Notes under the pieces: generated by a model
What the model was told of the DNA's origin: nothing
Seen by the model: the letters and a program-made list of their open reading frames with translations, nothing else
Databases searched by the model: none
Position numbers and translations under genes: made by a program
DNA from: Castanea sativa
Lineage: Eukaryota > Streptophyta > Magnoliopsida > Fagales > Fagaceae
Assembly: GCF_040712315.1 (NCBI RefSeq)
Contig: NC_134018.1
Location: forward strand, 20,305,335 to 20,369,334
Direction: 5' to 3'
DNA: 64,000 nt
Shown here: positions 1 through 13,408 of the stretch, one piece after another
Layout: every line of letters starts with the position of its first letter
How positions within the stretch are numbered: the first letter of the stretch is position 1

Positions 1-1325
1 ACTTTCTTTGAAATTGAACCTAAAAACAGAACCATACATATGTGAGGACAATGAAAATGATATAAAATATTATCATGATGAATGAATTAAAAATTCACAA
101 CTACATTAAATTTAAAAAACAAAGACATATGTTTCATAGCATTATATTAGATGATTAAAGCCCTTAAAATGAGTGAGGAAGACACAAACTTTTGCAGACC
201 AAGAACTGAGAGTAATTTGATAGAATTGTAAAGCAATGTTTTCTTTCATATGCCAAAATATCATCCAAAGTATAAAGTGTCTAATGGAACCACATAACAT
301 GAAAATAAATTCTCGCTAAGATACAAATAGCTTAATTAAATTTATGACTAATCAACAACAGCATGGTGTGGAAATTGTTTACCAAAAAAAAAAAAAAAAA
401 AAAAAGAGTATCTAGCGATCAAACATATGTATCAAACAATTCTAACCATAAAACAACTGCAACATGAGAATTTGGTTCAAAGTATTAAAAAAATAACTAA
501 ATTTACAAAATGCCCTTTATATATATTTGTAGTGATGGTGTGATGCCCCACCAACAGTGATAAAGCCAATTCATTTTTATTTCTAATTGAAGAAACAAAA
601 ACACAAAGCATAATAAGAAATGAATGTGCTAAAAAAAAAAAAAAAAAGCAATTGGTGACAAAACATGACACTATGGTTGTAGTTTTAAAATACAGCATGT
701 GACAATATTGGCGGTTTTTCTGTAGAGTTTTTCAGAATTGAACCAAAAGACAGAGCTCTGTCTTTAAAAACCACAGGAATCAAAACAATCATCCACACCA
801 CAGCAAAGCAATTCATTGTTATTTCTAATTGAACAAACAATTACAATGTTTGCTCCTTTGCTAAGCCTGTCCTACCTGGATTCCAAAAAATAAGTTGCAA
901 AACAACAAGGCTTTGAACATTTACATTCCAAGTTATTTCCAATCGGTTAGTGGGCATGATTGCCTAAGCCAGAAGTACAATTTCACCACAACTAATTGGG
1001 TATTAATTCCACCTATAGCTTATTTCATAAATTAAAACCTCCCTTGAGCATAAAAATAAGACATAGAAAAGAAAAACGATAGGAAGGAAAGTATAAAAAT
1101 AATAGAACCTAGGAAAGTACTATGGCTTTATAAAAGACTAACTTTTACATTATATTTTGGAAATAAAACTGAACAGCTTGTGGCAAGATACAATGTTTCG
1201 GATGAAAGTTGACCCACAATTCTTTGATTTGCCAAAGCACACTACATTAAACCCATGAATTACAAAAACATCGTAGAGATATAGATAAGACTTAAAGAGT
1301 TCATATCCGTATCAATTTTCCTAGG

Positions 1326-1368
<43 letters not shown>

Positions 1369-1920
1369 AAAAACTAATCAATTATATCTCTATCAAAGAC
1401 CCAAACTCTCAAACCAATAATAAAGATTCAATTTTGAATGTGTGTTTGTCTTCCTTATAATCTCAGAAACTGAGTTGTGTGTTCAAAACCAAGTAGCAAA
1501 CCATTACTACCAATCCATATAACAAAATGTAATAAGGAAAACAAAAATCATCAAGCAAAAGAATGGAGCACAAAAAGAACTTGAGATTTGGAGATACCTC
1601 AACTAAAGCAGCCACATTCTATCAGTATTTATACACTGTGAGGAGAGGAAGACATAAAGGAAGGAACTCAGATAGGCAACGAAGGAAGGAACTCAGATAC
1701 ACTGTGAGAAGAGAAAGGCTCTTCTTCAATCCAGAGAGTTTGCGGTTGTTGTAGGTGGTGGTGCTGCTGCTGCCGATTGAGTTGTGGTGGTTGTGGGTGA
1801 AACGGGAAAGGAGAAGAGGAACGGGAGAAATAGGGTCTGAGGAAGGAGATCTCTATTGGTTTGTGGGTATAGTGGGTTTCTATTGGGCTTTTTAGGAAGG
1901 AGAGAAACCACATAAGGAAG
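1..1920. other. Left flank, no gene recognised
   Basis: AT-rich sequence with A tracts near 387-406 and 632-647 and a (CT)17 microsatellite at 1331-1364. Short open frames on both strands at 1563-1913 are low-complexity (Pro/Gln/His-rich on the minus strand) and match no family I know. Within 1628-1712 a 'ggaaggaactcagata' motif occurs twice. The minus strand here could be the 5' leader or first exon of a gene running off the left edge, but nothing confirms that. Confidence 0.4.
1331..1364. repeat. (CT)17 microsatellite
   Basis: Uninterrupted CT dinucleotide run; likely length-polymorphic. Confidence 0.95.
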
Positions 1921-2070
1921 GAGATCCTAGAGTGTACTCTAATGTGTGAGAAACCACATGGGATTTTGAGGAAGGGGATCCTCTCGTTTGCGTACGAGGA
2001 TCTCCCACCCTTAGTTTATACTAAGGGCTTGACTTTTCTTTGTTTTTTCGATGACAACTTTCCTTGGATA

Positions 2071-3280
2071 ATGGCGGACGACGTGATAAATATTTTGGAG
2101 AACATGAAGTTGACCACAGAGGAAAGAGATTTATCTCTATTTTGGATGAAGGACGGAAGGAAGAGATTGAAAGTTGTTATCAGAGTTGATTGGGAAGTTT
2201 CTCACGTGTAAGCCTTTCAACAAGCAGGCTGCTCAAGGAACTCTTAAACATGCATGGGGCTTGGAGAATCAGGTACAAGTTGTAGAAGTCGGGGCAAATC
2301 TGTTTCAGTTCAAATTTAACTCAGAATTTGACATGGATAGGGTGTTAAGAGGTGGACCATGGGCCTTCGACAATCAAGTTTTATTGTTAGTTTGATGGAA
2401 ACCCGGGATAACTGCTGGTAACGTTACGTTTGATTCAGCTTCCTTTTGGGTACAAATCTAGGGGGCACCATTCAACATGGTCTCTCCGACTGTCGCCGAA
2501 GCGGGGGAGGGACTTTTAGGTGTGGTGGAGGAGGTGGAGAATAGGCAGAAACAGGACATCCCAAATTTTTTTATAAGTGTTAAGGTTGCACTCCCTTTAT
2601 CTAAACCTATTCGGAGAGGAGCTTTTTTGGTAGGATTGAATGGGTAGAAGACTTGGGTTACATTTAAATATGAGAAACTTGCTCTGTTTTGCCATTATTG
2701 CGGATTGCTTGGGCATGACCTTAAGCATTGTGCTCAATACTTTGCGTCAACTAAGAATGTTGGGGAAGCGAAGTGCCAATATGGGGAATGGTTGAAGGCA
2801 ACTGGTATTCGAGCACGTTCACTAAGTAGTAGAGATAAGTATTGGGGTGAGGCTGATCATGGCACTGAGGAGAGGATTGCCCATTCACAGCAAGGGAGTG
2901 GTTGGGCAGCAGAGATGGATGATGGTGGTGGTGGTGACGTATTCCCTAGGGTTTGTACGGATACACATGTTGAAGGTAATATCGTAAATCTCAAGGTTAT
3001 TCCAGAAATTTTGTTGCCAAATCTTGAGTATCATGGAGAGAAGTCTGCAGAGATGGAAGGGGTGGATGGGATTACGTCAAGTGCTAAGAATTTGAGTCCA
3101 AGTAGGGACGGGCTTGGGGTCTTTACTGGGCCTACAAATGAGAATGGAGCTATTGGGCCTCAAGGAGTAGACAAGAAAAGTAAATGGACTAGGTTCACAC
3201 GTAAGGACTTTGCACCCATGGATTTATTAAAAGAGGGAGCAAAGTCTATTTTGGGCAAGAGATGTAGCCAAAGAACGTAG
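2071..3280 (+). pseudogene. LINE ORF1 (gag-like, DUF4283 plus zinc knuckle), broken
   Basis: ORF1 of plant LINEs encodes an RNA-binding protein that coats the element's RNA. The frame opening at 2071 (MADDVINILENM) shows the DUF4283-type start. It shifts frame near 2190 and continues as a region containing RVLRGGPWAFDNQ, the usual 'GGPW' landmark. Stops follow near 2393 and 2458 and at 2646. The CCHC knuckle CHYCGLLGHDLKHC (CX2CX4HX4C) lies near 2690-2730. The last open part, 2705-3280, is a Gly- and charge-rich tail. At least one frameshift and three stops make it non-functional. Confidence 0.88.
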
Positions 3281-3390
3281 TAGGATGTGTTTGATAGGGG
3301 TGAAAAGTAGGCAGAGAAGAGAGTTAAGTCTGGGGATGGCTCTCAATTATTTGAAGCGGCGGGGGTGACAGAACACCCTTGCCGAGCACA

Positions 3391-4251
3391 ATGAGGCTGC
3401 TAAGTTGGAACTACCAAGGGCTTGGGAAATCTTGGACAGTTTAAAGCCTTCACGATTTAGTGAGGGATCAAACTCTCAATGTATGTTTTCTCATGGAAAC
3501 AAGACTTGATAGAGATAGGTTTATGAAACATTGTCGAGACCTAGCCTATCCGAACAAATTCCTTGTGAAGAAACCTGATTCGGGTGGTGGTTTAGCGCTG
3601 ATTTGGAAGGAGGATGTAAGGTTGGAAGTGATTAATTATACGGAGAATCATGTCTTGGCGAAGGTCGTCGAGGATACTGGATTTCAATGGTTTTTAACCG
3701 GGTTTTATGGTTGGCTGAAATCATGTCAGAAACACAAATCTTGGGCTCTTTTGAAGCATCTTTCTTCGCTAGTGACTGGTCCATGGTGCTGCATTGGTGA
3801 CTTTAATGCTTATTTACATTCATTGGAAAAGCTGAGCAATCATCCGCCACAGGAAAAACATATGGAGGAGTTCGGGGATGCCTTGGAGTCTTGTCAACTA
3901 ATTAATTTGGGTTTTCGGGGATATAAGTTCACATGGAATAACAAGCGACCAGGTGCAGCAAATACTAGAGAACGGCTTGATCGTGCTGTTGCAAATAAGG
4001 AGTGGTTAGATGCATTCTCGGAATGCTCGGTGTCCCATGAATTTTCTCATGCTTCAGACCATATGCCATTACTTTTGCAGATAGGAAAGGATAATAGACT
4101 CCAAGGACGTGTTGCTCGGGGTTTTAAGTTTGAAGAGGTATGGCTACTCTCTGAGGAGTGTGAGGACTTAGTTGGAGAAGCTTGGGGGCGATCAGGGGGT
4201 GGAGGGGCTTCTTTGGTTGGTATCAACAATAAAATTTTGCATTGTGACTAG
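3391..4251 (+). pseudogene. LINE ORF2 endonuclease domain (APE type), decayed
   Basis: The endonuclease nicks genomic DNA to prime reverse transcription. ORF2 opens at 3391 with MRLLSWNYQGLG, the counterpart of the usual WNCRGLG start; a stop at about 3439 interrupts it. The frame then stays open to 4251 and shows ETRLD, GDFNAYL (usually GDFNE), a TWNN/RLDRA region and SDHMPLLL, in the family order. Replacement of the glutamate after GDFN and the early stop suggest loss of activity. It is separated from the reverse transcriptase part by stops around 4251-4413. Confidence 0.9.
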
Positions 4252-4413
4252 GACAACTCCTCAGGTGGCTAAGATTAGGAGACTAAAAAAATGCTTGAAA
4301 GGTTGAATGTTTGTGATCAAACCGAGGCAACCAAATCTGACTTTGTGCCAGTAAGTATATAGCTCGATGATCTCCTCCTTAAGCAAGAAATATACTGGGC
4401 ATAGCGCTCCCGC

Positions 4414-6760
4414 TTGTCTTGGCTAAAGTCTGGGGATAAGAACACTAAATTTGTCCACTCAAAGGCCTCACAAAGGCGGCGTAGAAATTTCATTCAGGGA
4501 ATTAAAACTCCAGAGGGTGTGTGGGTTGATGAGATTGAGGATATAGTAAAGGTGGCAGTAAATTATTTTGAGGATATTTTTTCTTCGAGTAGGTGTGACT
4601 AGATGGAGGAATGCCTTTATGCAGTCTCTGATAAGATGTCTCCAGATATGCGTAATGTTTTATCCAATGAGTTTAGTGTTGATGAGGTGAAGACGGCGTT
4701 TTTCCAAATGGGACCAACAGAAGCTCCTGGACCGGATGGTATGAATGCTCTTTTTTATCAAAAATTTTGGCATATTGTTGGTACTGATGTGACTCATGCG
4801 GTTTTGGATTTTTTGAATAATGGTAATATGTTGATTGATATAAATTATACTCATATTGTTCTCATCCCTAAAGAAAAGTATCTGGAGAAAATGTCAGATT
4901 ACAGACCTATTAGCCTGTGTAATGTTATTTATAAAATTATTTCTAGGGTCTTGACTAACAGATTGAAGGTGATTCTTCCCCAATTAATTTCCCCCACCCA
5001 GAGTGCTTTTGTGCCTGGCCGTTTGATTACAAATAATGTGCTTGTTGCATATGAAACTTTGCATACCATGCATAGCAGGAGGAAGGGTAAAAAAGGTGTT
5101 CTTGCATTGAAGCTAGACATTAGTAAGACATATGACAAGATTGAGTGGTCTTTTCTAAAGGGCATGATGCTTAAGCTGGGCTTTCCTCAAGAGTGGATTG
5201 ATCGGGTTATGAGTTGTGTCACTACTTCCTCGTTCTCAGTTCATATTAATGGTAAGGCCTTTGGTAATTTTCAACCTACAAGGGGGATTCGCCAGGGTGA
5301 CCCTCTATCCCCTATTTATTCTTGATATGTGCAGAGGCTTTCACAATATTGTTGGCCAAGGAAGAGGTGAATGGTCGGCTTCACAGTATTGCCATTAGTC
5401 GGACATCCCCTACTATTTTCCACTTGCTTTTTGTTGATGATTCTATTTTGTTTTTTCAAACTAAATAGGAAGAAGTGCAGGTGATCTCAAAAGTATTAGA
5501 ATTGTATGCAGTGGCTTCTGGTCAATGTATCAACTTAGAAAAATCTTATGTGCTCTTTAGTAGCAATACAACGGGGGCACAAAGAGAATGGATCACACAT
5601 GTGTTAGGAGTAAAGGAAGTAGACAAATTTGAATATTATCTGGGGCTGCCCGCTTTAATTGGTGGGTCCAAATATCAAGCTTTTTCATTTCTTAAGGAGA
5701 GGGTCGGGAAGAAAATTCAGGGGTGGAAAGGGAAGTTGCTATCTAGAGTTGGGAAGAAAGTTCTGATAAAAGTCGTGGCCCAATCAATTTCTACCTATAC
5801 AATGGGAGTGTTTCAATTACCAGTGAAACTCTGTGATGAATTAAATGTGATGTGCGCTAGGTTTTGGTGGAGTTTGTGTGGTAATGAAAAGAAGATACAT
5901 TGGAAGAGTTGGGAGTCTCTTGTTCAGCCAAAGAAGGAAGGGGGAATGGGATTCAGAGATATTCGAAGTTTCAATCTCGCTATACTAGCGAAGCAAGGGT
6001 GGAGGATGTTGAATGATCAAGAATCTCTTCTCTCTACAGGTGCTTCAAGGCAAAATATTTTCCTTGATGTTCCTTTTTGGAGGCTGCTGATAATCCACAT
6101 AGCTCTCATATGTTTGGAAAAGTCTTCTAGCGGCTCAACCTATTTTAAGGAAAGGCTGTTATTGGAGAGTGGGCACTGGATCCCCTATTCGGGTTCTGAC
6201 AGATATGTGGCTTCCCTGCCATCCAACAAACAAAATTCTAGTCCCACCACATGAAGTTGATGAGGAGTGGTGAGTGTCGGATTTGATAGATTGGTCAAAC
6301 TTTCAATGGGATCGTGGTTTGATAGATGCGGTATTTAATGGATTTGATGCCGAGGCTATTTATAGGATTCCTCTAAGTCGACGTTGTGTGCCTGATGTTT
6401 TGGTTTGGCTACATAATAAACATGGAAGGTATTCGGTGAAGTACGAGTACTATGTTGCGAGGAGGTTGCTATGAGAAGCTAGCCAGGTGGGGGAAGGGTC
6501 AGGTCCGATGTCAAGCAGCATGGTTTAGGCAAGGATTTGGAAGCTTCACATTCCAAATAAAATTAAAGCTTTTGGCTAGCGTGCTTGTCACAACATCTTA
6601 CCGACTAATGAGAAGCTGCGGCAACGACGGATTATCGAGGATGATTCATGTCCAATCTGCAACTATTTTTCGGAAACATCTATACATGCTTTGTGGGAGT
6701 GTGGGGCTGATCAGGATGTGTGGGCTGGATGTCCAATTCAAATTTTGCAGAAGGGTTTGA
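4414..6760 (+). pseudogene. LINE ORF2 reverse transcriptase and zinc-binding connector, decayed
   Basis: Two long open stretches (4414-4602 and 4603-5325, split by a single stop at 4600-4602) carry the standard plant L1 reverse transcriptase landmarks: APGPDGMNALFYQKFW, YRPISLCNVIYK, SAFVPGRLI, LDISKTYDKIEW (usually LDMSKAYDRVEW) and GIRQGDPLSP. A frameshift follows near 5320. The catalytic FADD box appears as FVDD near 5430, its alanine replaced. 5475-6254 holds the thumb/connector with GYYLGLP-like and KEGGMGFRDI motifs. 6274-6760 holds the zf-RVT region (HGRYSVK) in two frames. The domain is inactive. Confidence 0.92.
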
Positions 6761-6837
6761 CTAATCAATGTGGTGTGATGCAGCTATTTGAGAATCTGAT
6801 GCACAAGCTAACCTAGGAGGATTTTGAGTTTTTTCTG

Positions 6838-7461
6838 GTCCAAGCGTGGCTCATTTGGAACCAACGCAACCTGGTTTTCCATGGAGGGATTTTGCAGGAG
6901 CTTGGTAGGCTAAATGCAAGAGCTGGCAGTCTTCTAAGGGAGTTTAAAGAGGCACGAATGCAGCTAATGGTACCTGGTTCCAATGGGCGCTCACAGACAT
7001 GGCAGCTACCCAAGGGGCAAGTATACAAGCTTAATTTTGACGCGGCAATCTTTGCGGACTTGCCAGCTTCAGGTGTTGGGGTTATAATTTGGAATGATAG
7101 GGGTCAGGTTATTGCAGCTTTGTCGTCGAAGGGTGGTGCTGTTCCGAACAGTGAAGAGGCAGAGGTATTGGCGTGTAGGAAAGCTCTGGAATTTGTAGTG
7201 GATGTGGGTTTTTCAGACTTCATTGTGGAAGGGGACAATACAACTGTCATGAACTCTATTACTTCAGCCCGATCAGATTTGTCCCACTTGGGAAATATCT
7301 ATGACGACATTTGTTGGTTGGCTGGAGGTTTGCGACATGTAGAATTTATTAGTATCAGTCGTAGTGCTAAGCATTTAGGTGAGGATATTGTTTGGTTGAA
7401 AGATTCTCCATCCCCAGCCTTAGAAGCCTTGCATTTGGATTCTATTTCTCTTTCTAATTAA
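6838..7461 (+). pseudogene. LINE ORF2 C-terminal RNase H (RVT_3 type)
   Basis: Open from 6892 to the stop at 7459-7461. It contains KLNFDAAIF (first catalytic Asp), GVGVIIWNDRGQVIAA, SEEAEVLACRKALE (catalytic Glu) and FIVEGDNTTV (catalytic Asp), in the order of the RVT_3 RNase H that ends many plant LINEs. It is the best preserved part of the element but can only be translated as part of a broken ORF2. The stop is followed within about 40 bases by the TAA tail. Confidence 0.88.
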
Positions 7462-7721
7462 ATGATATTGATTTTGCTTTTAAAAAATAATAATAATAAT
7501 AATAGCCGAAATGTTTGATTTTTTGTTGATCTCTCCTCATTGCGCCACGTGACTACATAGATTAATGTCACGTGTACATTTAAAAATTTGAACAATTGTG
7601 TCTTTTCGTTTGATGGAAGTTTTAGTGATATTTTGGCTGTTTAGAGCTACATTTTACATCAAATATTTTTCGTTTCTCACACTCTAATGTCTTTTCGTTT
7701 CTCACCCTTTGGAGTACACAA

Positions 7722-7942
7722 AATGCCATGTGGTTTCTCACACTCTAGAGTTTTGAGTGTAACGCTTAACAATCGTCTAGTATTATTTTATGTTCAACAG
7801 TTAAACATCCACAAAAATATATGGTGAGTTGTTTATGCGATGACACATGTAAATATTTAGAACTACATTTTCACATCAAATAGTATCATATGGTGGTTGT
7901 GTGTTACACTAAAAAACCCTATGGGGATTAAGGGTTACAAAA
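7722..7942. repeat. Dispersed repeat, copy 1
   Basis: About 220 bases, starting near 'tggtttctcacactctagag' and ending near 'acaaaatttacagttta', recur with few changes at 17914-18140 in the same orientation. Neither copy has a coding frame. The first 18 bases of homology also match 1944-1961 in inverse orientation. It looks like the terminal part of an unclassified mobile element. Confidence 0.8.
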
Positions 7943-8525
7943 TTTACAGTTTAATATTAATATTATTATAAACAGCCACTTTCACAAATATTGAGGTGGC
8001 AGTTTTTTTATTAGTATCTCTATATATATTTGGGAAAGCTTTACTATTATTATTGACTATTATTGAATAAAATACCCTAATATATCATATTACTATTACA
8101 CTTATATATAAGGAAATTTAATAGCTAAATTAAAAATAAATAAAAAAATCCACGTACAACCCCATTACCAACCAGTTACACAATTTAGGATTTTATATTT
8201 TAAACTCATCCACAAATGGTTCTCAGATCTGGACCGGACTATTCGGTCTGACCCGGTTAATCATGAATCTCTCACAACAATTTTTTTAATTCTAAGAACT
8301 TTTTTATGTGAAAAAAAACATGGAACTGTAGTTTGATCGTATGGTTTGGAGAACCGTGACCGGTATTTAGGGTTTGCATGGTTTTTTTTTTTTTTGGCAA
8401 GAAAAATATATACTATATTTAGTAAACATTGAACATTGTCGTACATAAATATATACTATATTTTGGCTAGAAAACATATATCTAGTAAAGAATTTGAATA
8501 AAAGGAAAAAGAAATTGTGAAAGAG

Positions 8526-8538
<13 letters not shown>

Positions 8539-8592
<54 letters not shown>
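8539..8592. repeat. (TA)n microsatellite
   Basis: About 27 TA repeats preceded by an A tract. Confidence 0.95.
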
Positions 8593-9163
8593 CTACCACC
8601 CTTATTTTCTTCTTCTCCTTGGAATCGCTTCACTAGATACCAGCTTCTATCAGCTTCTATAGTCGTTCCTTTGCTTTTGTTTGTATTGCTTTTTTAGGTT
8701 TGTGAGCTAGTCACATGAGCATTGGAAAGATGAGTCTGAGCTTTGTTTCTTACAAAGTCTTGAGCCCCACATTAATATGATATTTCATCATATCATCTTT
8801 TTTGCCCACTTGTCCCCGGTACAAATAGATGCTTATAATTTTCTTTTTATAAAAAAAAATGGTTATTATTGTTATTGGGTAGATATTTCATATTTGGGCT
8901 TAAAGTGGATACATTATACATCACTAAAATATAGATTTATAGTTTTAATTGTATTATTTTAGTTCATTTTTCTATTTTGTACTAATTTAATTAGTATATT
9001 TACTTATATTCCTCAATTTAATTTCGGTCTAACCTCAAAAACTTTGAACCTCTCTTTTATGGTTCATTAAACGGTCAAGTCTGAAAACCAGTACAACCCC
9101 ACTACCAAGCAGTTACACAATCTTTTAGCAAAATTTTAGAATTTTATTTTTTAAACTCATCCA

Positions 9164-12150
9164 CAATGACACAATGTAGACAGCTAGACATCATTATCTT
9201 TTACTTAAAAATAGAAAACACTCTTAACATGAAATTTGACTGTACTATTTTTTTTTTCTTTGCAAAATTTTCGGATTCTCTTTTTAAAACTCATCCAACC
9301 TTATTATTGTTTGAAAAATGTTAATCTACAACATTTTTGTAATACTTTCACAACAAATTCTAAGTGGCAGGTTGTTATGAGTGAGCAAAAAAATAATTTA
9401 AATTATGATTTTTTGTGAAAATTGTGTAGATGTAGCACCTCTCTTACTGTTTCGATATAAAATAAAAAATAAATAAAAAAAAGCTCTCTTAATTATCTTT
9501 TCTTTAAAAAATAAATAAATAAAATAAAATAACCCTCATAGCTTACCTCTCCCAATAACCCACAAAAACCCCTCATACTCTTTCTTTCTTTCTTTTTTCC
9601 TTATACTACTTTTAAGTAAGAGAAAAACTTTGTAAAAATACTTTTTTAACTCACACAAAAAATACTGTCTACAAAATAGGACCGCACTCACAATTGGTTT
9701 TCAAATTCAGTTTGTTTCTTCCGCAGTTCTCACAATTCTCTCAAGCCTATGTTAATCTTCTTTCCACCATTATCATCATCTTTTCTATTTGCTCCTGCTC
9801 AAATTTGTTCATTCTGAATGATATGTGTATGTCAATGTACTTGCTCTTTTCTATTTTATTTTTTTTAATTAAAAAAAAACAAATCAACAGCTTTCTAATA
9901 CTTTTTAATCACAACCACTGCAACTTGTCTATTGATGAGATTTTCACAATTGGTTTCTATTGAATTTTGTACATTACTCTGCCTTTTCTTCATTATTTCT
10001 AAAGGCTTACATTACTTTGTTGAATTTGGTACGTTTGCTTTCCTTTGCTGCAAGGAGGGAACCTACAACAAATTAGATTTTCTTTTACTTTTATGAGTTG
10101 CTCTTCAGTATTTGCTTTTTTGTATTTGGTTTTCTTACATTGTTATCATTATCCTTCCAATATCATTATCTTATCTTTTGTTTTTTTTGTTTTTTTTTGT
10201 TTTTTTTTTTTTTTTTTGGGTCTGTTTGATGAGTGTTTAATATTTTCTCTAATTGATTCCATTATTTTCCCTATCACTAACATGTGGTTTGAACTAATGG
10301 AGGTATGTGCCACCCACATTCTCTCTCCAATTGTTTCATATGGTTTGAATCGATGGAGGTATATTTTTGTCTTTTTTTTTTCATGGTTATCGATCAGGTT
10401 TGAAATTTTTTTACTAATAAATTTCAACAAACATCAAATTATGCGTTACTAGCCTTCTATTTTTACTAGCCTCTAAAGTGTGGTTATTTAATGTTTGTGA
10501 TTAGAATTGTATTTATGAATTTTACGTCTTTTTGAATGTGTTCTAAGTGGTGCTCTCTCTTCCTCCTATTCTTTTTCTTCTTGATGTTTGTTAGTTTTCT
10601 TATATTTAAGCCTTACCCTTTATTTTTATTTTTGTCTTTATTTTTTAGGGTGACATTTCAACAATTTTGGTAGATTGCATAACAGACACATTGTATAAAT
10701 TCAGGTGAGAGACTTTACGAAAATTATAGTATGATTCAAATAAATTGGTAGTCAATCTATCAAGTGGTTGTTAAAAACCTTTTTTTTTTTTTTTGTAAAC
10801 ATCCTACCTATGCCTATATTTATCAATTTGTGTAACACTAAATTTTCAGTTAATTGAAACGGTTAAACTTTAGCTTCATTTTTCTCAATACCATCTCTTT
10901 CGTATGAAATTTAATATTTTCATTTGTTGTGCATTTCATTGCAATTCTTTTTTTAAAAAGAAAATACATATTTTAAATCAGAGAATTTATTGGTGATTTA
11001 ATAGTAGATGCTAACGCTGAAAAACTTTCTTAGTGAGTTTTTTTTTTTTTTGGGTGGCTTTTTAAGCATCCTAAACTTTAGTTATGGATGTGTTTTAAGT
11101 GCTTATATTTTAGGATACTTTATAACAACATATCTAACATTTAAAAAATTTCACAACGTGAGTTTTTAGCATTTTAAACTTTAGTTTTGGTTGTGTGCTA
11201 AGTGACTACCATTAAATATAACTTCATAGCTACCATTTAAAAAAAAATTAAAATAAATAAATAAATAAATAAAAAACAGCTGACTACGTGAGAGCCTTTT
11301 TCGCAGTTGCAATTTTTGTTAGGGATGTGTACTAATTGACTACCTTTTAGGAATAAGTGGCTACCTCTTAGGATTTTTAAAAAATAAAAAATAAAAAAAA
11401 ATTGATAAGTATAACTCTCATTTAACAGAAATGATAATTGTGAGACTCTTTCCTACGATTATGGTTAGTTTCCTATAGTTTCTTTTTTAATGAATCCCAC
11501 AAGATGCTCTATGAGCTGTATATCTTTTCTGTCCTTAGAAAGTTGAAAATCTAAAAGGAATAGCTTCCATTCATTAAACTTTTGGGCTTGGGTTCAAAAA
11601 AAAATAGACGCACTAAATAAAATTACGTCGCTTGATATTAAACTTAGAGAATAGGTGAACTTCTCAAACTATATTCTTGGTGATTTAAGAAATTGATACT
11701 ATTAATTTTTGTTTTTTGACTTCAATTAAGCTTTAATCCAATTTCCAGTGCGAGTTCATATATGTCCATTATAAATTATTCATCTTTTATTACTCTATTT
11801 TAATAGAAAATATATCATTTTGCAAACTATTACTACATTTAATTTTTACTTCTTGGTAAAGATTTCATTTAATAAAACATTCAATTTTTCGCTATGAGCT
11901 TTTTAATTAAGTTACATAGTTTACTCTCTCTTATTAGAAGAATCATGATTAGATTCCTCCTCCTTATTAGTAAAAAGTTTTCTTCTATACTAGTTTAAAA
12001 GAAACTTCCTTGAACCTACCATATGGCAGTTGAAAGAAGTCATCATAGTGTACTTTAAATCATATACTTTTTTTATGAGTCATTTGATTTATGCAAATAA
12101 TGCATGTGATGGTTTTATGAATCGTCACATGGGTAGAGAAGATTGTTCCA
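9164..12150. repeat. Tandem segmental duplication, unit 1
   Basis: Homologous to 12151-14945 in the same orientation and directly adjacent. Matching blocks are 9164-9540 with 12151-12500 and 10801-12150 with 13264-14945. The middle parts (9540-10800 and 12500-13263) no longer align, presumably through insertions and deletions. No gene is recognised; the open frames inside are T-rich shadows. This unit lacks the SINE found in unit 2 and so keeps the empty site at 11078-11090. Confidence 0.85.
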
Positions 12151-13377
12151 ATGGCACAATATAGACTACTAGACATCATTATCTTTTCCTTTAAAAAAAA
12201 AAAAAAACTCTCTTAACATGAAATTTGACCGAACCAATTTTTTATCTTCACCAAATTTTCAGATTCTCTTTTTAAAACTCATCCAACCTCATTATTGTTT
12301 GAATAATGTTATACTTACAACATTTTTACTACACTTTTACAACAAATTCTAAGTGGCAAGTTGTTATTAGTTGTTATGAGTAGACAAAAAAGTAATTTAA
12401 ATTGTGAAATCACATTAGAACCAATAACAACTTATCACATAGAAGCCCTCTTAGCTATCCTTTTTGTAAAATAAATAAATAAAATAAAATAAATCCTTGT
12501 AACTGGTTTTGCATTTTCCCCGCTAGAGTCTTCTTCTTTTTTGGTAAACGGAGTCTCCTTTTTTTTTTTTGATGAACTGGAGTCTCCTTTTTTGCTGCTT
12601 CAACTCAGCCACTAAAATTTTTGCTGTACTGTCAACCACATGCTTTACTGTCAAGCACTTCTAGCTTTTATATTTAACTCATTTTTAAATAGGCATCCTA
12701 GGTAGATATTTTGAATTGTATTTTAATAGTGTATGTCTTGTCGACGGGCTTAGGCTAGCTGATCAGCCTGGTGTAGCCATGGACTTGTATTACTTTTTCA
12801 TTTAATAAATGATTCTATTTGTTCAGTCAAAAAAAGAATAGGCGGGCATGTTATAGGATTTTTTTTTTTTAATTCATAAATGGTGGCCTATTCAAATGGG
12901 CTTGGCCATAAAACTTTTTTTGATTGGGTTGTCAAATAGGCTTTGGCCATGGGCAGACAGACCAATTTCATAAAATTGAAAATAAATATTATTGGGTAGT
13001 CAAATGAGATTTGTTATGATTTAAGAGCACCAACCAAAATGTTTAGTGAATATACATATAAAATTATTTATCCTTCTCTCTCAAAAAAAAATTATTTATC
13101 CTTATTTTAGTTAAAATTTCTATTTTTACTAATTTAATATATTTTTTATTTTTTAAATAATTATTAAATTAATTATGACGTCATCATGATTCGACCTTGG
13201 TCCAACCTCAAAATCTTTGAACCTCTTCTTTTTACGGTTCATTGAACGGTCCGAATTTCAAAACCATGCCTATGCCTATATTTATCAATTTGTGTAACAC
13301 TAAGTTTTCAATTAATTGAAACAGTTAAACTTTAGCTTCATTTTGCTCAATCTCATCTCTTTGAGAAAATTTCTTTG

Positions 13378-13408
<31 letters not shown>

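Larger units (their letters stand above)
2071..7503 (+). mobile_element. L1-type LINE retrotransposon, decayed, near full length
   Basis: A plant non-LTR retrotransposon on the plus strand with the full domain order: ORF1 with a DUF4283-like region and CCHC knuckle, then ORF2 with apurinic-type endonuclease, reverse transcriptase, zinc-binding connector and RNase H. It ends in a short (TAA)n tail at about 7481-7503, as expected for target-primed reverse transcription. In-frame stops and frameshifts in every domain make it inactive. The 5' end is set at the first recognisable ORF1 methionine and may lie up to about 100 bases earlier. I found no convincing target-site duplication. The insert is flanked by an 18-bp inverted match at 1944-1961 and 7726-7743, so it may sit inside an older inverted-repeat element. 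Confidence 0.93.

Noticed and set aside
8367..8633. Minus-strand frame with a long Ile-Tyr run
   Set aside because: It is the translation of the (TA)n microsatellite and has no other content.
10149..10452. Opposing frames of about 90-135 residues
   Set aside because: Both are T-rich or A-rich readings of low-complexity intergenic DNA with Phe and Lys runs.
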